Source: Bacteroidota bacterium (lineage in GTDB: Bacteria; Bacteroidota; Bacteroidia; Chitinophagales; Chitinophagaceae). Taken from it: a DNA stretch of 20,534 bases. Of the stretch, positions 6,992 to 13,933 are shown in pieces (the first letter of the stretch is position 1; every line of letters starts with the position of its first letter). The position numbers were made by a program, and so were the translations under genes. The notes beneath the pieces are model-generated. The model saw only the letters and a program-made list of their open reading frames with translations. It was not told where the DNA came from and ran no database searches. The stretch is taken from NCBI GenBank assembly GCA_023436685.1, contig JAEZIL010000224.1:1-20534 (forward strand). The letters are read 5' to 3'.

Positions 6992-7995
6992 GATTCAGTT
7001 GAAAAGTCGCCCAGGCTAACCTCGCCCGGTGTTTTCATGTAATTTACGCTTTTCCCTAACATTGAATTGGCAAGCATTGCATTTTTAACAATACTATCGG
7101 CCTGTACAATGCTGTTGCTGATACGTGAGTCGCTAATTTGTACACCGGCCTCCAGCGATACGTGCGGGCCTACTACAGAGTTGGTGATAACCACGTTCTC
7201 GCCAATAAAGCAAGGCGCTATAATAGTGCTGTTGGTGATCTTAGCAGATTTAGCAACTAGTTCCTCTTTACCGTTTTTCAGTTCCAGCACGCGCTGGTTG
7301 GTGTAAACGGTAGCATCTTTATTGCCGCAATCCAGCCATTCGGTCACCTGGTCGGTATAAAACTTCATGCCTTTCTTCAGCATGTGGTCCATAGCATCGG
7401 TTATCTGGTATTCGCCCTTCAGTTTTATATCTTCATCTATCAGGCGTTGCAGTTCTTTTTTCAGGTTCTCGCCGTCTTTGAAATAGTATACGCCAATAAT
7501 AGCCAGGTCGCTAACGAAGTCTTTAGGTTTTTCAACAAAAGCTTCTATTTCGTTTTTATTATTCAGCTTAACCACGCCAAATGCTGATGGGTCAGCCACT
7601 TTTTGTGTCCAAACAATAGCATCTTTATTGGTATCTATAGCAAACTTGGCGTCGAACAGGGTATCGGCAAATGCAATGAACACATTTCCTTTCAGGCTTT
7701 CAGCAGCACAAAGTATGGCGTGTGCAGTACCCAATGCCTGCTCCTGGTAGCATATTTTACCGGTAGCGCCCAGGTCTTTAGCCACTTTCAGCAAGTGTGC
7801 CTCTACTTCTTTGCCAAACGAAGGGCCTATGATAAAGGCAATTTCTTCTACTTTCTCATTGCTGGTAGCCAGTATGTCTTCTACCAGGCGCTGAACTATG
7901 GGCTTTCCTGCAACAGGTATCAAAGGCTTTGCAGTAGTAAGGGTGTGCGGGCGCATTCTTTTGCCCATACCAGCCATAGGGATAATAATGTTCAT
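6988..7995 (-). CDS. sugar-phosphate nucleotidyltransferase with left-handed beta-helix tail
   Basis: The 335-residue enzyme has an N-terminal nucleotidyltransferase Rossmann-like domain with the activated-sugar signature PMAGMGKRMRPHT (6-18) and KPLIPVAGKPI (25-35). Downstream are EQALGTAHAI, the metal-binding FADTLFD region and VEKPKD. From about residue 250 it carries hexapeptide repeats (ITNSTIIAPCFIGENVVITNS, ISNSIVQADSIV) that form a left-handed beta-helix, as in GlmU and RmlA-long or GDP-mannose pyrophosphorylase relatives. It makes a nucleotide sugar from NTP and sugar-1-phosphate in the cytoplasm. The particular sugar cannot be read from the sequence. It lies 27 bases after dut and shares an ATGA overlap with the TPR gene. 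No acetyltransferase residues were recognised in the tail. Confidence 0.88.
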   Translation of the reverse strand: MNIIIPMAGMGKRMRPHTLTTAKPLIPVAGKPIVQRLVEDILATSNEKVEEIAFIIGPSFGKEVEAHLLKVAKDLGATGKICYQEQALGTAHAILCAAESLKGNVFIAFADTLFDAKFAIDTNKDAIVWTQKVADPSAFGVVKLNNKNEIEAFVEKPKDFVSDLAIIGVYYFKDGENLKKELQRLIDEDIKLKGEYQITDAMDHMLKKGMKFYTDQVTEWLDCGNKDATVYTNQRVLELKNGKEELVAKSAKITNSTIIAPCFIGENVVITNSVVGPHVSLEAGVQISDSRISNSIVQADSIVKNAMLANSMLGKSVNYMKTPGEVSLGDFSTES

Positions 7996-8022
7996 TGTAT
8001 AATCAATTCAAGGTTTAAAATG

Positions 8023-8460
8023 TTATTTAATACCACTATGCCCAAACCCGCCGGTGCCACGTTCCGTTTCATCCAGCTCTAATACTTCATGCCATTGCAC
8101 CTGTTCGTATCGTGCTATCACCATTTGGGCAATTCGTTCTCCGTCTTCTATAGTTTGCGGTTCGGTGCTTAGGTTTATCATGGCCACCATTATCTCGCCA
8201 CGGTAGTCGCTATCTATGGTTCCTGGTGTGTTTACCATACTAAGGCCTCGCTTTATAGCCAGGCCGCTACGCGGGCGCACTTGTGCCTCATAGCCCTGTG
8301 GCAGTGCCATATAAAGCCCTGTCGGTATCAGCCGGCGTTCCATAGGCTGTAAAGTAACTGGTACTTGCAGCCATGCACGCAGATCGACCCCCGCTGAGCC
8401 TGCAGTATGGTACTGAGGTAAGGGATGCGGTGATTTGTTAACTATTTGAACGCCTGCCAT
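8023..8460 (-). CDS. dut: dUTP diphosphatase (dUTPase)
   Basis: A full-length 145-residue trimeric dUTPase with all five family motifs in order: [10 protein letters not shown] (20-29), RPRSGLA (62-68), the uracil-binding [11 protein letters not shown] (80-90) with catalytic Asp83, ERIAQMV, and the C-terminal arm [10 protein letters not shown] (134-143) that closes over the substrate. It hydrolyses dUTP to dUMP and pyrophosphate, keeping uracil out of DNA and supplying dUMP for thymidylate synthesis. It is the first gene of a four-gene operon with a nucleotidyltransferase, a TPR protein and a DUF4292 lipoprotein. A TACCTTTG promoter box ends eight bases before the ATG, so its mRNA may have almost no leader. 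Confidence 0.97.
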   Translation of the reverse strand: MAGVQIVNKSPHPLPQYHTAGSAGVDLRAWLQVPVTLQPMERRLIPTGLYMALPQGYEAQVRPRSGLAIKRGLSMVNTPGTIDSDYRGEIMVAMINLSTEPQTIEDGERIAQMVIARYEQVQWHEVLELDETERGTGGFGHSGIK

Positions 8461-8468
8461 AATGGGCG

Positions 8469-8476
8469 CAAAGGTA
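8469..8476 (-). promoter_or_regulatory. Bacteroidota -7 box directly upstream of dut
   Basis: The minus strand reads TACCTTTG, an exact TAnnTTTG match, with its last base 8 bases from the dut ATG. Transcription starting a normal distance downstream would give a leader of only a few bases or none. No -33 TTG is found at conventional spacing; a TTTG lies only 12 bases upstream. Box match is seen; the start site is inferred. Confidence 0.5.
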
Positions 8477-8686
8477 GGGTATCCATATCAAAATATCAGA
8501 TGGGTAGTGCCCTGCCGATACTTTATTAAAGAATATTTGCATGTCAAAAAAATAATGTAGATTAGTATTCTCACCAATCAATTGTACACCATGAAACAGC
8601 AAGCGATCGTGCTTTGGCACGGCAGTTAGCCTTAGCCCTGCGTCTATTACCGTAATACTCTATTTTTTACAAAAATCTATTTTCAC

Positions 8687-10507
8687 ATGAAACAATCATT
8701 TAAACAGCCATCATTGGCTCCACTATCATTATTCCCGTCTTTCCGCCGTTCCTTAAAATTAATGTTGTGCGCTGCTACGCTGGTATTGGCCGGCAATCAG
8801 GCACATGCACAGTATGGCATTTATTATGGCAATGCTGTTGACCATGTTTACCCATCAGTGGTTACCATCACTAAATCCATGAAATCGCTTCGCGGTGAAG
8901 GCTATGCTTTTTCTAATACCTGCGTAGATGCCGCCAGCGGAATGAAGTTTGGTAAAATCATAAGAACCAACTCGATGGGTACACAGCTATGGGCCATGAC
9001 GTACCAAATGGGTTTGAGGCACCGTTTCACCAGTATCGAGACCTATACATTTTCGGGCACTACCAACTATTTTGTGGTGGGCAGTGTTGAGATAGGTGGC
9101 AACGACCACTTGCTGGCTGCTTGTATCAACGATAATGGTAACGTAATACGTAGTACGGAATTACCTGCATCTATGTTCAATAACCTGATAGGCCTGAAGG
9201 GTATACCTACCAGCGATGGGGGCTTTGCTATTGCAGGCATAGAATCTCAGAATTATACAAAAGCAGGCCCTAATGCCATAGTAGCCCTGAAAATGGATTC
9301 GCTGCTGAATGTGCAGAACTACCATGTATATGAATCGAACGCAGGTTTTGAAGATCATGATTTTGCTACCGATATAGTAGAAGGGGCCACTCCTGATGAC
9401 TATATGATAGTAGGTAGTGCAAATAAAGATTACAGTGGCATGTACGATGTGCCTTGCGCTATGAGTGCACTGATACATATGCCTACAGGTATGGTGCAAT
9501 GGAGCCATAACTTTTCTACAGGCAATACGGGCCACTGGGATTCGGGTGCTGATGGCTACTATGATGCCGCTACCAACAGCTATTGGGTGATGGCTAACAG
9601 CTCAGTAAGGCACTATTTTAACCTGACCAATATTGATGCAACGGGTACCCCGCTAACCTTTCAGCAATACAACGGCGCATTATTTTCCGATTACGATGTG
9701 TATGGCTATGAATTCAGGCCATCGCTTTCTACACCGGGCAATTTTGTTGTAGGTGCATGGAAGTTTGCATTCAGTACAGGATCGGGCCAGGCAGTAAACC
9801 CCGTACTTGCCGAGGTTGACCCCGTTGCCTATACGGTGTCATGGTCGGAACGCTATACGGCCGGCGGGTCAACAGATAACAATCGTATGAACGGGTATAG
9901 TGAGAATGCATTGCTTGCACCAAGGGCAATGTTCCAGTTCCCCTACTTCTACCATAAGCTACTGACCAACAAGTCGAATAACTCGGGTTATACAATAATG
10001 GATAGCGATACTTTGGGTATGATGTATGAATCGCCACGCCTATGGTACAGCAACGACCTTATGGGCAGAGTAAGCTGTGGTAGTATTAACCCTGCTACAG
10101 GCCCCGATTCATGGAGCTCGTTCACCAACAGCCCTATCATGCACAGGGGATCGTTTATGCCTACCGGATTTATAACAATGACACGTACACCTATAATGCA
10201 CGAAACTGTAAGCTGTTTTGGCGCAGCACGCCAGGAAGAAGCAACAAGTGTTGCCGCTATTGTTAATGAAGGTGGATTGAGCATATATCCTAATCCAGCT
10301 TCAGACAATATTACTATTGAAAGCCTGACCGGATTGCGGAAGATATCAGTAACAGATATCTATGGCCGTGAAGTAGCCAGGATAAATGCTGCAGGCAGCA
10401 ACAAACAAACCATAAATACTTCAGGCTTTGTGCCAGGTGTGTATATGGTGCGCCTGGAGGATAGCAACAATGTTATTACTACTAAAACAGTACAAGTCAT
10501 CAGGTAG
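8687..10507 (+). CDS. secreted protein with T9SS type A C-terminal sorting domain
   Basis: The 606-residue protein starts with a long n-region, then a hydrophobic stretch LMLCAATLVLAG and a signal-peptidase site after QAHA. The body (about residues 45-520) holds irregular repeats of the kind GGFAIAGIES, YMIVGSANKDYSG and FVVGAWKF alternating with W- or Y-rich strands, like WD/kelch-type propellers of Bacteroidota surface proteins. The last 75 or so residues are a type A sorting domain: SIYPNPASDNITIES, IYGREVARI, PGVYMVRLED and a Lys-rich end. This domain directs export through the type IX system and is removed during anchoring. I see no catalytic motif, so an adhesin or structural role is only a guess. 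It is a single-gene unit, divergent from dut and closed by a hairpin. Confidence 0.88.
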   Translation: MKQSFKQPSLAPLSLFPSFRRSLKLMLCAATLVLAGNQAHAQYGIYYGNAVDHVYPSVVTITKSMKSLRGEGYAFSNTCVDAASGMKFGKIIRTNSMGTQLWAMTYQMGLRHRFTSIETYTFSGTTNYFVVGSVEIGGNDHLLAACINDNGNVIRSTELPASMFNNLIGLKGIPTSDGGFAIAGIESQNYTKAGPNAIVALKMDSLLNVQNYHVYESNAGFEDHDFATDIVEGATPDDYMIVGSANKDYSGMYDVPCAMSALIHMPTGMVQWSHNFSTGNTGHWDSGADGYYDAATNSYWVMANSSVRHYFNLTNIDATGTPLTFQQYNGALFSDYDVYGYEFRPSLSTPGNFVVGAWKFAFSTGSGQAVNPVLAEVDPVAYTVSWSERYTAGGSTDNNRMNGYSENALLAPRAMFQFPYFYHKLLTNKSNNSGYTIMDSDTLGMMYESPRLWYSNDLMGRVSCGSINPATGPDSWSSFTNSPIMHRGSFMPTGFITMTRTPIMHETVSCFGAARQEEATSVAAIVNEGGLSIYPNPASDNITIESLTGLRKISVTDIYGREVARINAAGSNKQTINTSGFVPGVYMVRLEDSNNVITTKTVQVIR

Positions 10508-10533
10508 TGAAAATCTGGAATTTTTAGAATATA

Positions 10534-10557
10534 AAGAGGCCCTGTAAAGGGCCTCTT
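10534..10557. terminator. bidirectional hairpin terminator between convergent genes
   Basis: AAGAGGCCC (10534-10542) and GGGCCTCTT (10549-10557) form a perfect 9-bp stem with the 6-base loop TGTAAA. It lies 26 bases past the T9SS cargo stop and two bases past the stop of the convergent VOC gene. The stem carries its own A/T ends, so it can serve both strands, although neither side has a long U tract. Confidence 0.8.
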
Positions 10558-10559
10558 GC

Positions 10560-11015
10560 TTATTGTGCGGTATAATGCACTAAGTCTATGTTTACGCCAT
10601 TAGGATCGGTAATGGCGAAGTGGCGGTCGCCCCAGGGCTCGTCGCGTAATTCTATCTTAATATCAATGCCTTTTGCTTTTACTTCATTGTATAGCTTGTC
10701 TACATCTTCCACTTCTATGGTAAGAAACAACCCTTCTCCTTTGAATGGCTGATGAAACAACGGCTGCTGCGATGGATGGTTGGGCAATAAGAAGCTAAAC
10801 TCAGCCTGCTTATTGGGGGTGTGCATCAGCAAATAAAATTCATTCTCGAAGGTGACGCCAAAGCCTAGCACATTCGTATAAAAAGCTTTGCTTTCAGCAA
10901 TTTTAGTAGTTACAATACCCGCATTCAGTTTCATAATATTCTGTTTTAATTTAGTTTGTGCATTGCTAAGTGTGGCAAAAAATATTGCCATTAATAACAG
11001 GCTCAGTTTGTTCAT
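10560..11015 (-). CDS. VOC (glyoxalase/bleomycin-resistance-like) protein with apparent signal peptide
   Basis: The C-terminal 120 residues form a vicinal-oxygen-chelate domain: NAGIVTTKIAESKAFYTNVLGFGV, then LFLTIEVEDVDKLYNEVKAKGI and the closing DRHFAITDPNGVNIDLVHY. These fold as paired beta-alpha-beta-beta-beta modules. From the ATG at 11015 the product has 151 residues and begins with a credible signal peptide (LSLLLMAIFFATLSNA, then Q), which would place the protein outside the cytoplasm. An ATG eight codons further up gives a longer, less likely start. An ATG at 10934 would give an ordinary 124-residue cytoplasmic VOC protein. The uninterrupted export-like leader favours the 11015 start. 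The substrate is unknown. It lies downstream of the AraC regulator on the same strand. Confidence 0.8.
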   Translation of the reverse strand: MNKLSLLLMAIFFATLSNAQTKLKQNIMKLNAGIVTTKIAESKAFYTNVLGFGVTFENEFYLLMHTPNKQAEFSFLLPNHPSQQPLFHQPFKGEGLFLTIEVEDVDKLYNEVKAKGIDIKIELRDEPWGDRHFAITDPNGVNIDLVHYTAQ

Positions 11016-11085
11016 AATGTTTCTGTTTTTATGATACAAAACTGGTACAAACTATACAGCTAAGATTGTAAAAAACGGTCAATCT

Positions 11086-11868
11086 CTACTCCCTGCCAAA
11101 AGCTTTTGCAGGGGTTACACCATAGAAGTTTTTAAACTCTTTAATGAAATGCGCCTGGTCGTAATAGCCTGCATTGTAGAACAACTTGTTTTGCCTCAGG
11201 CTTTGCGATGACGGTTTTGACCGCAATATGTTTTGAAAGCGGACCACATTGCTGAACGTTTTTATGCTATCGCCAATATAATACTCGAACAGGCGGCGCA
11301 ACTGCCGGGGGCTAATACCGGTATCCAGGTCGGTTTGTACATCCAGCACACCAAAGTTCTTTAGTATAATATGCAAGGCCTCATACAGCCGGTTATCGAA
11401 GCTGAGATGGGTATGAGCAAGGTGCTGTAAAAAATAATCATCAAATACCTGTGCCAGATCAGTGTTATCAGGGTTTGTAAAACTATCGGCAATAAACTGT
11501 GCGGTTTGTGGTATTACGTTCTCCAACGCTTCGTACCTGTTGCTTAGTTCTGCTGCATTTACTTTAAATAGCTGAGGAAACATGGCCGGTAAAAAGCGCA
11601 CACCTACATAATTGAAATTGTTGCCAATTGAAAACTGGGTGTATTTTTTGCAGAAGCCCATTACGTAACTTTCTTCCGGCTTGCTAAGCTCAAAATATAT
11701 ATCTATGCAACCATCAGCTACTACACGGTAAATAAAATCGGATGTAAGCGGTTGGCATGTGCTTAACTGCCAATAGCAATAAATATAGGGTTGCAGCTTT
11801 TCGTGCGGTAAAAATTCGCGGTACGTAACATCGCTGCCCGACTGTTTTACAGTTGGCTGTGCCGGCAT
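11086..11868 (-). CDS. AraC family transcriptional regulator
   Basis: The protein has a C-terminal AraC/XylS DNA-binding domain with two helix-turn-helix units; the first includes GISPRQLRRLFEYYIGDSIKTF, the second YNAGYYDQAHFIKEFKNFYGVTPAKAF. The N-terminal part (YREFLPHEKLQPYIYCYWQL, VADGCIDIYFEL, YVGVRFLPA) is the sensor-like domain common in Bacteroidota AraC proteins of the DUF6597 type. I prefer the ATG at 11868 (260 residues), 16 bases after the methyltransferase stop. The ATG at 11910 would give 274 residues and overlap that gene by 26 bases. It sits between a methyltransferase and a VOC gene on the same strand, so these may be targets. The inducer is unknown. Confidence 0.9.
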   Translation of the reverse strand: MPAQPTVKQSGSDVTYREFLPHEKLQPYIYCYWQLSTCQPLTSDFIYRVVADGCIDIYFELSKPEESYVMGFCKKYTQFSIGNNFNYVGVRFLPAMFPQLFKVNAAELSNRYEALENVIPQTAQFIADSFTNPDNTDLAQVFDDYFLQHLAHTHLSFDNRLYEALHIILKNFGVLDVQTDLDTGISPRQLRRLFEYYIGDSIKTFSNVVRFQNILRSKPSSQSLRQNKLFYNAGYYDQAHFIKEFKNFYGVTPAKAFGRE

Positions 11869-11884
11869 ATACAAACTGCGTAGG

Positions 11885-12508
11885 TCATATGCGTGGTGTT
11901 GCAGGCTCAAAACCAGGAGGCTTATTTTTACACTTGATGATAAAGAAAGGGTAATTCTCGGTTATGGTTTCAACATCGTAGAGGCCCGCATTTTCAAATT
12001 CAGCCTCAACAGAGACACGATCGTAAAAGAACATTTTAACGCCACCAAAAAGTTCGTAGCGGTCTTCGCTTACATATTTGCCCTGTCCATAAGTTTGTGC
12101 TTCCTTTGAAATGGCTATAAATACCATATAGCCGTTTTCAGCAAGTTGATGATAGCAGTCGCTGATGAGCTTTTTTCTTTCATCAGCATCCAGCAGGTGT
12201 ATCAGTGCGTAGCAAAATATGCCGTCATACTTCTGGTCGTCGAATGGCATATCGGTTACTGAACCATGATAAACTTGTACATCCGGGCCATAATGTTTTA
12301 CCGCCATATCGATAGCTGTTTGCGATATCTCGATGCCGGTTACGGTCATACCGCTATCGAGAAAGACTTTGGCATTGCGCCCGTAGCCATAACCCGGAAT
12401 AAGCACATTCTTTATTCCTTTTTCTACAAACAGATTTTTGGTCAATACTGCGGAAGGTGCAGGCTCGAAGCCCCACATTTCCTGCTTTTCAATAAAGCGG
12501 CCTCCCAA
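11885..12508 (-). CDS. class I SAM-dependent methyltransferase, 5' end apparently frameshifted
   Basis: The open frame encodes a Rossmann-fold methyltransferase: motif I NVLIPGYGYGRNAKVF, the acidic ribose-binding residue in VTGIEIS, DMPFDDQKYDGIFCYALIHLL (motif II/III), and the later VFIAIS and FFIIKCKNK strands. Opened as read, it can begin only at a TTG (12508). In the neighbouring frame, an ATG at 12540 encodes MEKTNRDQPEFWEA, a start typical of this family, and the two frames join smoothly (EFWEA then RFIEKQEMWGFEPAPSAV) if one C were added in the GGCCGC run near 12497-12502. So the gene is either recently broken, carries a sequencing error, or begins at TTG in truncated form. The last eleven residues look like non-conserved read-through. 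The methylated substrate is not identifiable. Confidence 0.8.
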   Translation of the reverse strand: MGGRFIEKQEMWGFEPAPSAVLTKNLFVEKGIKNVLIPGYGYGRNAKVFLDSGMTVTGIEISQTAIDMAVKHYGPDVQVYHGSVTDMPFDDQKYDGIFCYALIHLLDADERKKLISDCYHQLAENGYMVFIAISKEAQTYGQGKYVSEDRYELFGGVKMFFYDRVSVEAEFENAGLYDVETITENYPFFIIKCKNKPPGFEPATPRI

Positions 12509-12540
12509 AACTCCGGTTGGTCCCTGTTGGTTTTTTCCAT
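12497..12540 (-). other. out-of-frame 5' segment of the methyltransferase gene
   Basis: Minus-strand codons from the ATG at 12540 read MEKTNRDQPEFWEA and then run into unrelated residues and a stop. The main methyltransferase frame takes over with RFIEKQEMW. One missing base between 12508 and 12496 explains the break. Seen directly in translation; the original sequence is inferred. Confidence 0.65.
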
Positions 12541-12605
12541 CTACAATTTGCTGGTGAATGTAAATTACTAAAACGGCTACACACTTATGGCCAGTTAAGA
12601 AGTAG

Positions 12606-13196
12606 TCATTCCATTGAGCCTGTTTCTACTTTACCGGCTTTTATATAATGAACCATGATGACACCATTGGGCATCACATGGCTTTCAGCTAGTTTAAAAG
12701 CTCGTGGAACAGCGTTGCCGTCAAACAGATTTTTGCCCTTGCCAAGTATTATAGGGTGTATGTTAAGCCAAAACTCATCAACAAGGTCATGCTTAAGCAG
12801 CAATTGTACCAGCTCGCTGCTGCCCCATATTTTTATATCAGTGCCGTTTAAAGCTTTCACCCTTTTAATGTCATCAATGTTTTTCAGGAATATGCAATTT
12901 TGCCAGTTAGTACTGCTCCTGGTAGTTGACAGGACATATTTGGTTACCTCGTTTACACCCGGCCATTGGTCGGCATGTTGCGGCCAGTAATTCTCCCAGA
13001 TATCGAAGGTTTTTCTGCCCAGCATCAAGTCTGCAGGGGCCAATTGTTTTTGCATCACTACATTCGAGGCTTCATCGCTATAAGGTGCCACCCAGCCGCC
13101 ATATTCAAATCCTCCCGATGTATCTTCCTGCGGCCCGCCCGGTGCCTGCATTACTCCATCCAGTGTAAGAAACTCGAGCACTATAATTTTTCGCAT
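12606..13196 (-). CDS. dihydrofolate reductase-like (RibD C-terminal domain) protein
   Basis: The 196-residue protein is a single RibD-C/DHFR-like domain of the YwjB/YyaP type. It shows the opening strand KIIVLEFLTLDGVMQAPG, the cofactor region LMLGRKTFDIWENYWP, the strand YVLSTT, IKIWGSSELVQLLLKHDLVDEFWLNIHPIILGKGKNLF, and the C-terminal KLAESHVMPNGVIMVHY strands. Family members bind NADPH, but many solo versions have no proven substrate and are not true FolA enzymes. It is the upstream-most of four minus-strand genes, 65 bases before the inferred methyltransferase ATG. It is divergent from the efflux operon across a 271-base gap. Confidence 0.88.
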   Translation of the reverse strand: MRKIIVLEFLTLDGVMQAPGGPQEDTSGGFEYGGWVAPYSDEASNVVMQKQLAPADLMLGRKTFDIWENYWPQHADQWPGVNEVTKYVLSTTRSSTNWQNCIFLKNIDDIKRVKALNGTDIKIWGSSELVQLLLKHDLVDEFWLNIHPIILGKGKNLFDGNAVPRAFKLAESHVMPNGVIMVHYIKAGKVETGSME

Positions 13197-13297
13197 ATCA
13201 ACTTGTATTTAATTACTATGTAAAGCTCGGTAACATGTTATGATATTTTGCGGTGTGTACGCGTCGGTTAGCGGGGTAGAATGCGACAAACAGAAGA

Positions 13298-13372
13298 AAC
13301 ATTGATTTGTTAAGTATAGTTGTTTCTGTGATACTTATTCCGCTTTTTTGCAGCGGCATAAGCAACATTGAT
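13298..13372. repeat. direct repeat AACATTGAT in the efflux operon upstream region
   Basis: AACATTGAT occurs at 13298-13306 and 13364-13372, 66 bases start to start. Between them is a weak 5-bp hairpin (13340-13344 with 13352-13356). The 13197-13467 gap otherwise holds only AT-rich sequence and the -7 box. Chance recurrence of a 9-mer in a 271-base gap is uncommon but possible. Confidence 0.3.
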
Positions 13373-13431
13373 ATACCTTGATTACAGCCGGATAGCAGCT
13401 TGATATTAACATTTCAAAAGCATTTTTATTT

Positions 13432-13439
13432 TATCTTTG
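13432..13439 (+). promoter_or_regulatory. Bacteroidota -7 box for the efflux operon
   Basis: TATCTTTG matches TAnnTTTG exactly and lies 28 bases before the first ATG of the operon, giving a predicted leader of about 20 bases. The upstream 17-23 bases show no good TTG, so the promoter may need an activator. Confidence 0.5.
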
Positions 13440-13467
13440 CAGCGCTAAACTGAAAGATATAAGAACA

Positions 13468-13854
13468 ATGTTATCAATGTTACATACAAGGATGCGGCTT
13501 TCAAGGCTTATGAGCTTCTTGTTGTTGATAGCAGCTTTTATTTTTATACCGGGCCAGGGTATATATTCTCAATATTCCGGCCTGCTGGTGCATCCTGGTA
13601 CAATTCACTATCAACAAGCTGCAGAGGACAGTCGTAGTATTGTTGATATTTCAACAGGGCATTCGGACGTTCATGCCCGAATACTCAGCAAAACCAAGAT
13701 TAAGAGTACGGCCAAAAAAATAAGTGCATTTCAAACCTCTGCAGGGTTATATACATGCACTGCATTATTTAGTTCAATCCCACTGCTAAAGGCTTTTTCA
13801 GGTATTACAAAACCTGCCTATTACCTGTTTCTTTTCAGGTACACTTTATTTTGA
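13468..13854 (+). CDS. small exported or membrane protein of unknown function, first gene of the efflux operon
   Basis: The 128-residue product has basic residues followed by a hydrophobic segment (LMSFLLLIAAFIFIPGQG, about 14-31), then a polar middle rich in Ser, His and Lys. A second hydrophobic stretch near the C-terminus ends in aromatic residues (YYLFLFRYTLF). It has no Cys lipobox, and the single Cys is near residue 97. I do not recognise the family. An ATG at codon 9 is an alternative start. It lies 79 bases before the membrane-fusion gene, on the same strand, behind a promoter box, so it is probably the first gene of the pump transcript. A role as small pump accessory or leader-type gene is possible but unsupported by motifs. 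Confidence 0.6.
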   Translation: MLSMLHTRMRLSRLMSFLLLIAAFIFIPGQGIYSQYSGLLVHPGTIHYQQAAEDSRSIVDISTGHSDVHARILSKTKIKSTAKKISAFQTSAGLYTCTALFSSIPLLKAFSGITKPAYYLFLFRYTLF

Positions 13855-13933
13855 TCTAGCAAGCATTTCGCGCTTCCATTCTCCCGTTCGTACAAGAACA
13901 TTTTGCTAAACTCATAAAATTAAACGCAAGATC

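Noticed and set aside
7603..8082. A 159-codon plus-strand frame
   Set aside because: It overlaps the nucleotidyltransferase and dut genes in antisense, has no motif and no start context.
8438..8620. A 60-codon minus-strand frame overlapping the dut start
   Set aside because: It crosses the dut start in another frame and contains the promoter box; the peptide has no recognisable feature.
11869..11910. Longer start for the AraC regulator
   Set aside because: It would overlap the methyltransferase end by 26 bases; the ATG at 11868 leaves a normal 16-base spacer and keeps the whole recognisable domain.
12266..12571. A 101-codon plus-strand frame opposite the methyltransferase start
   Set aside because: No domain, and the opposing strand has a clear methyltransferase motif I.
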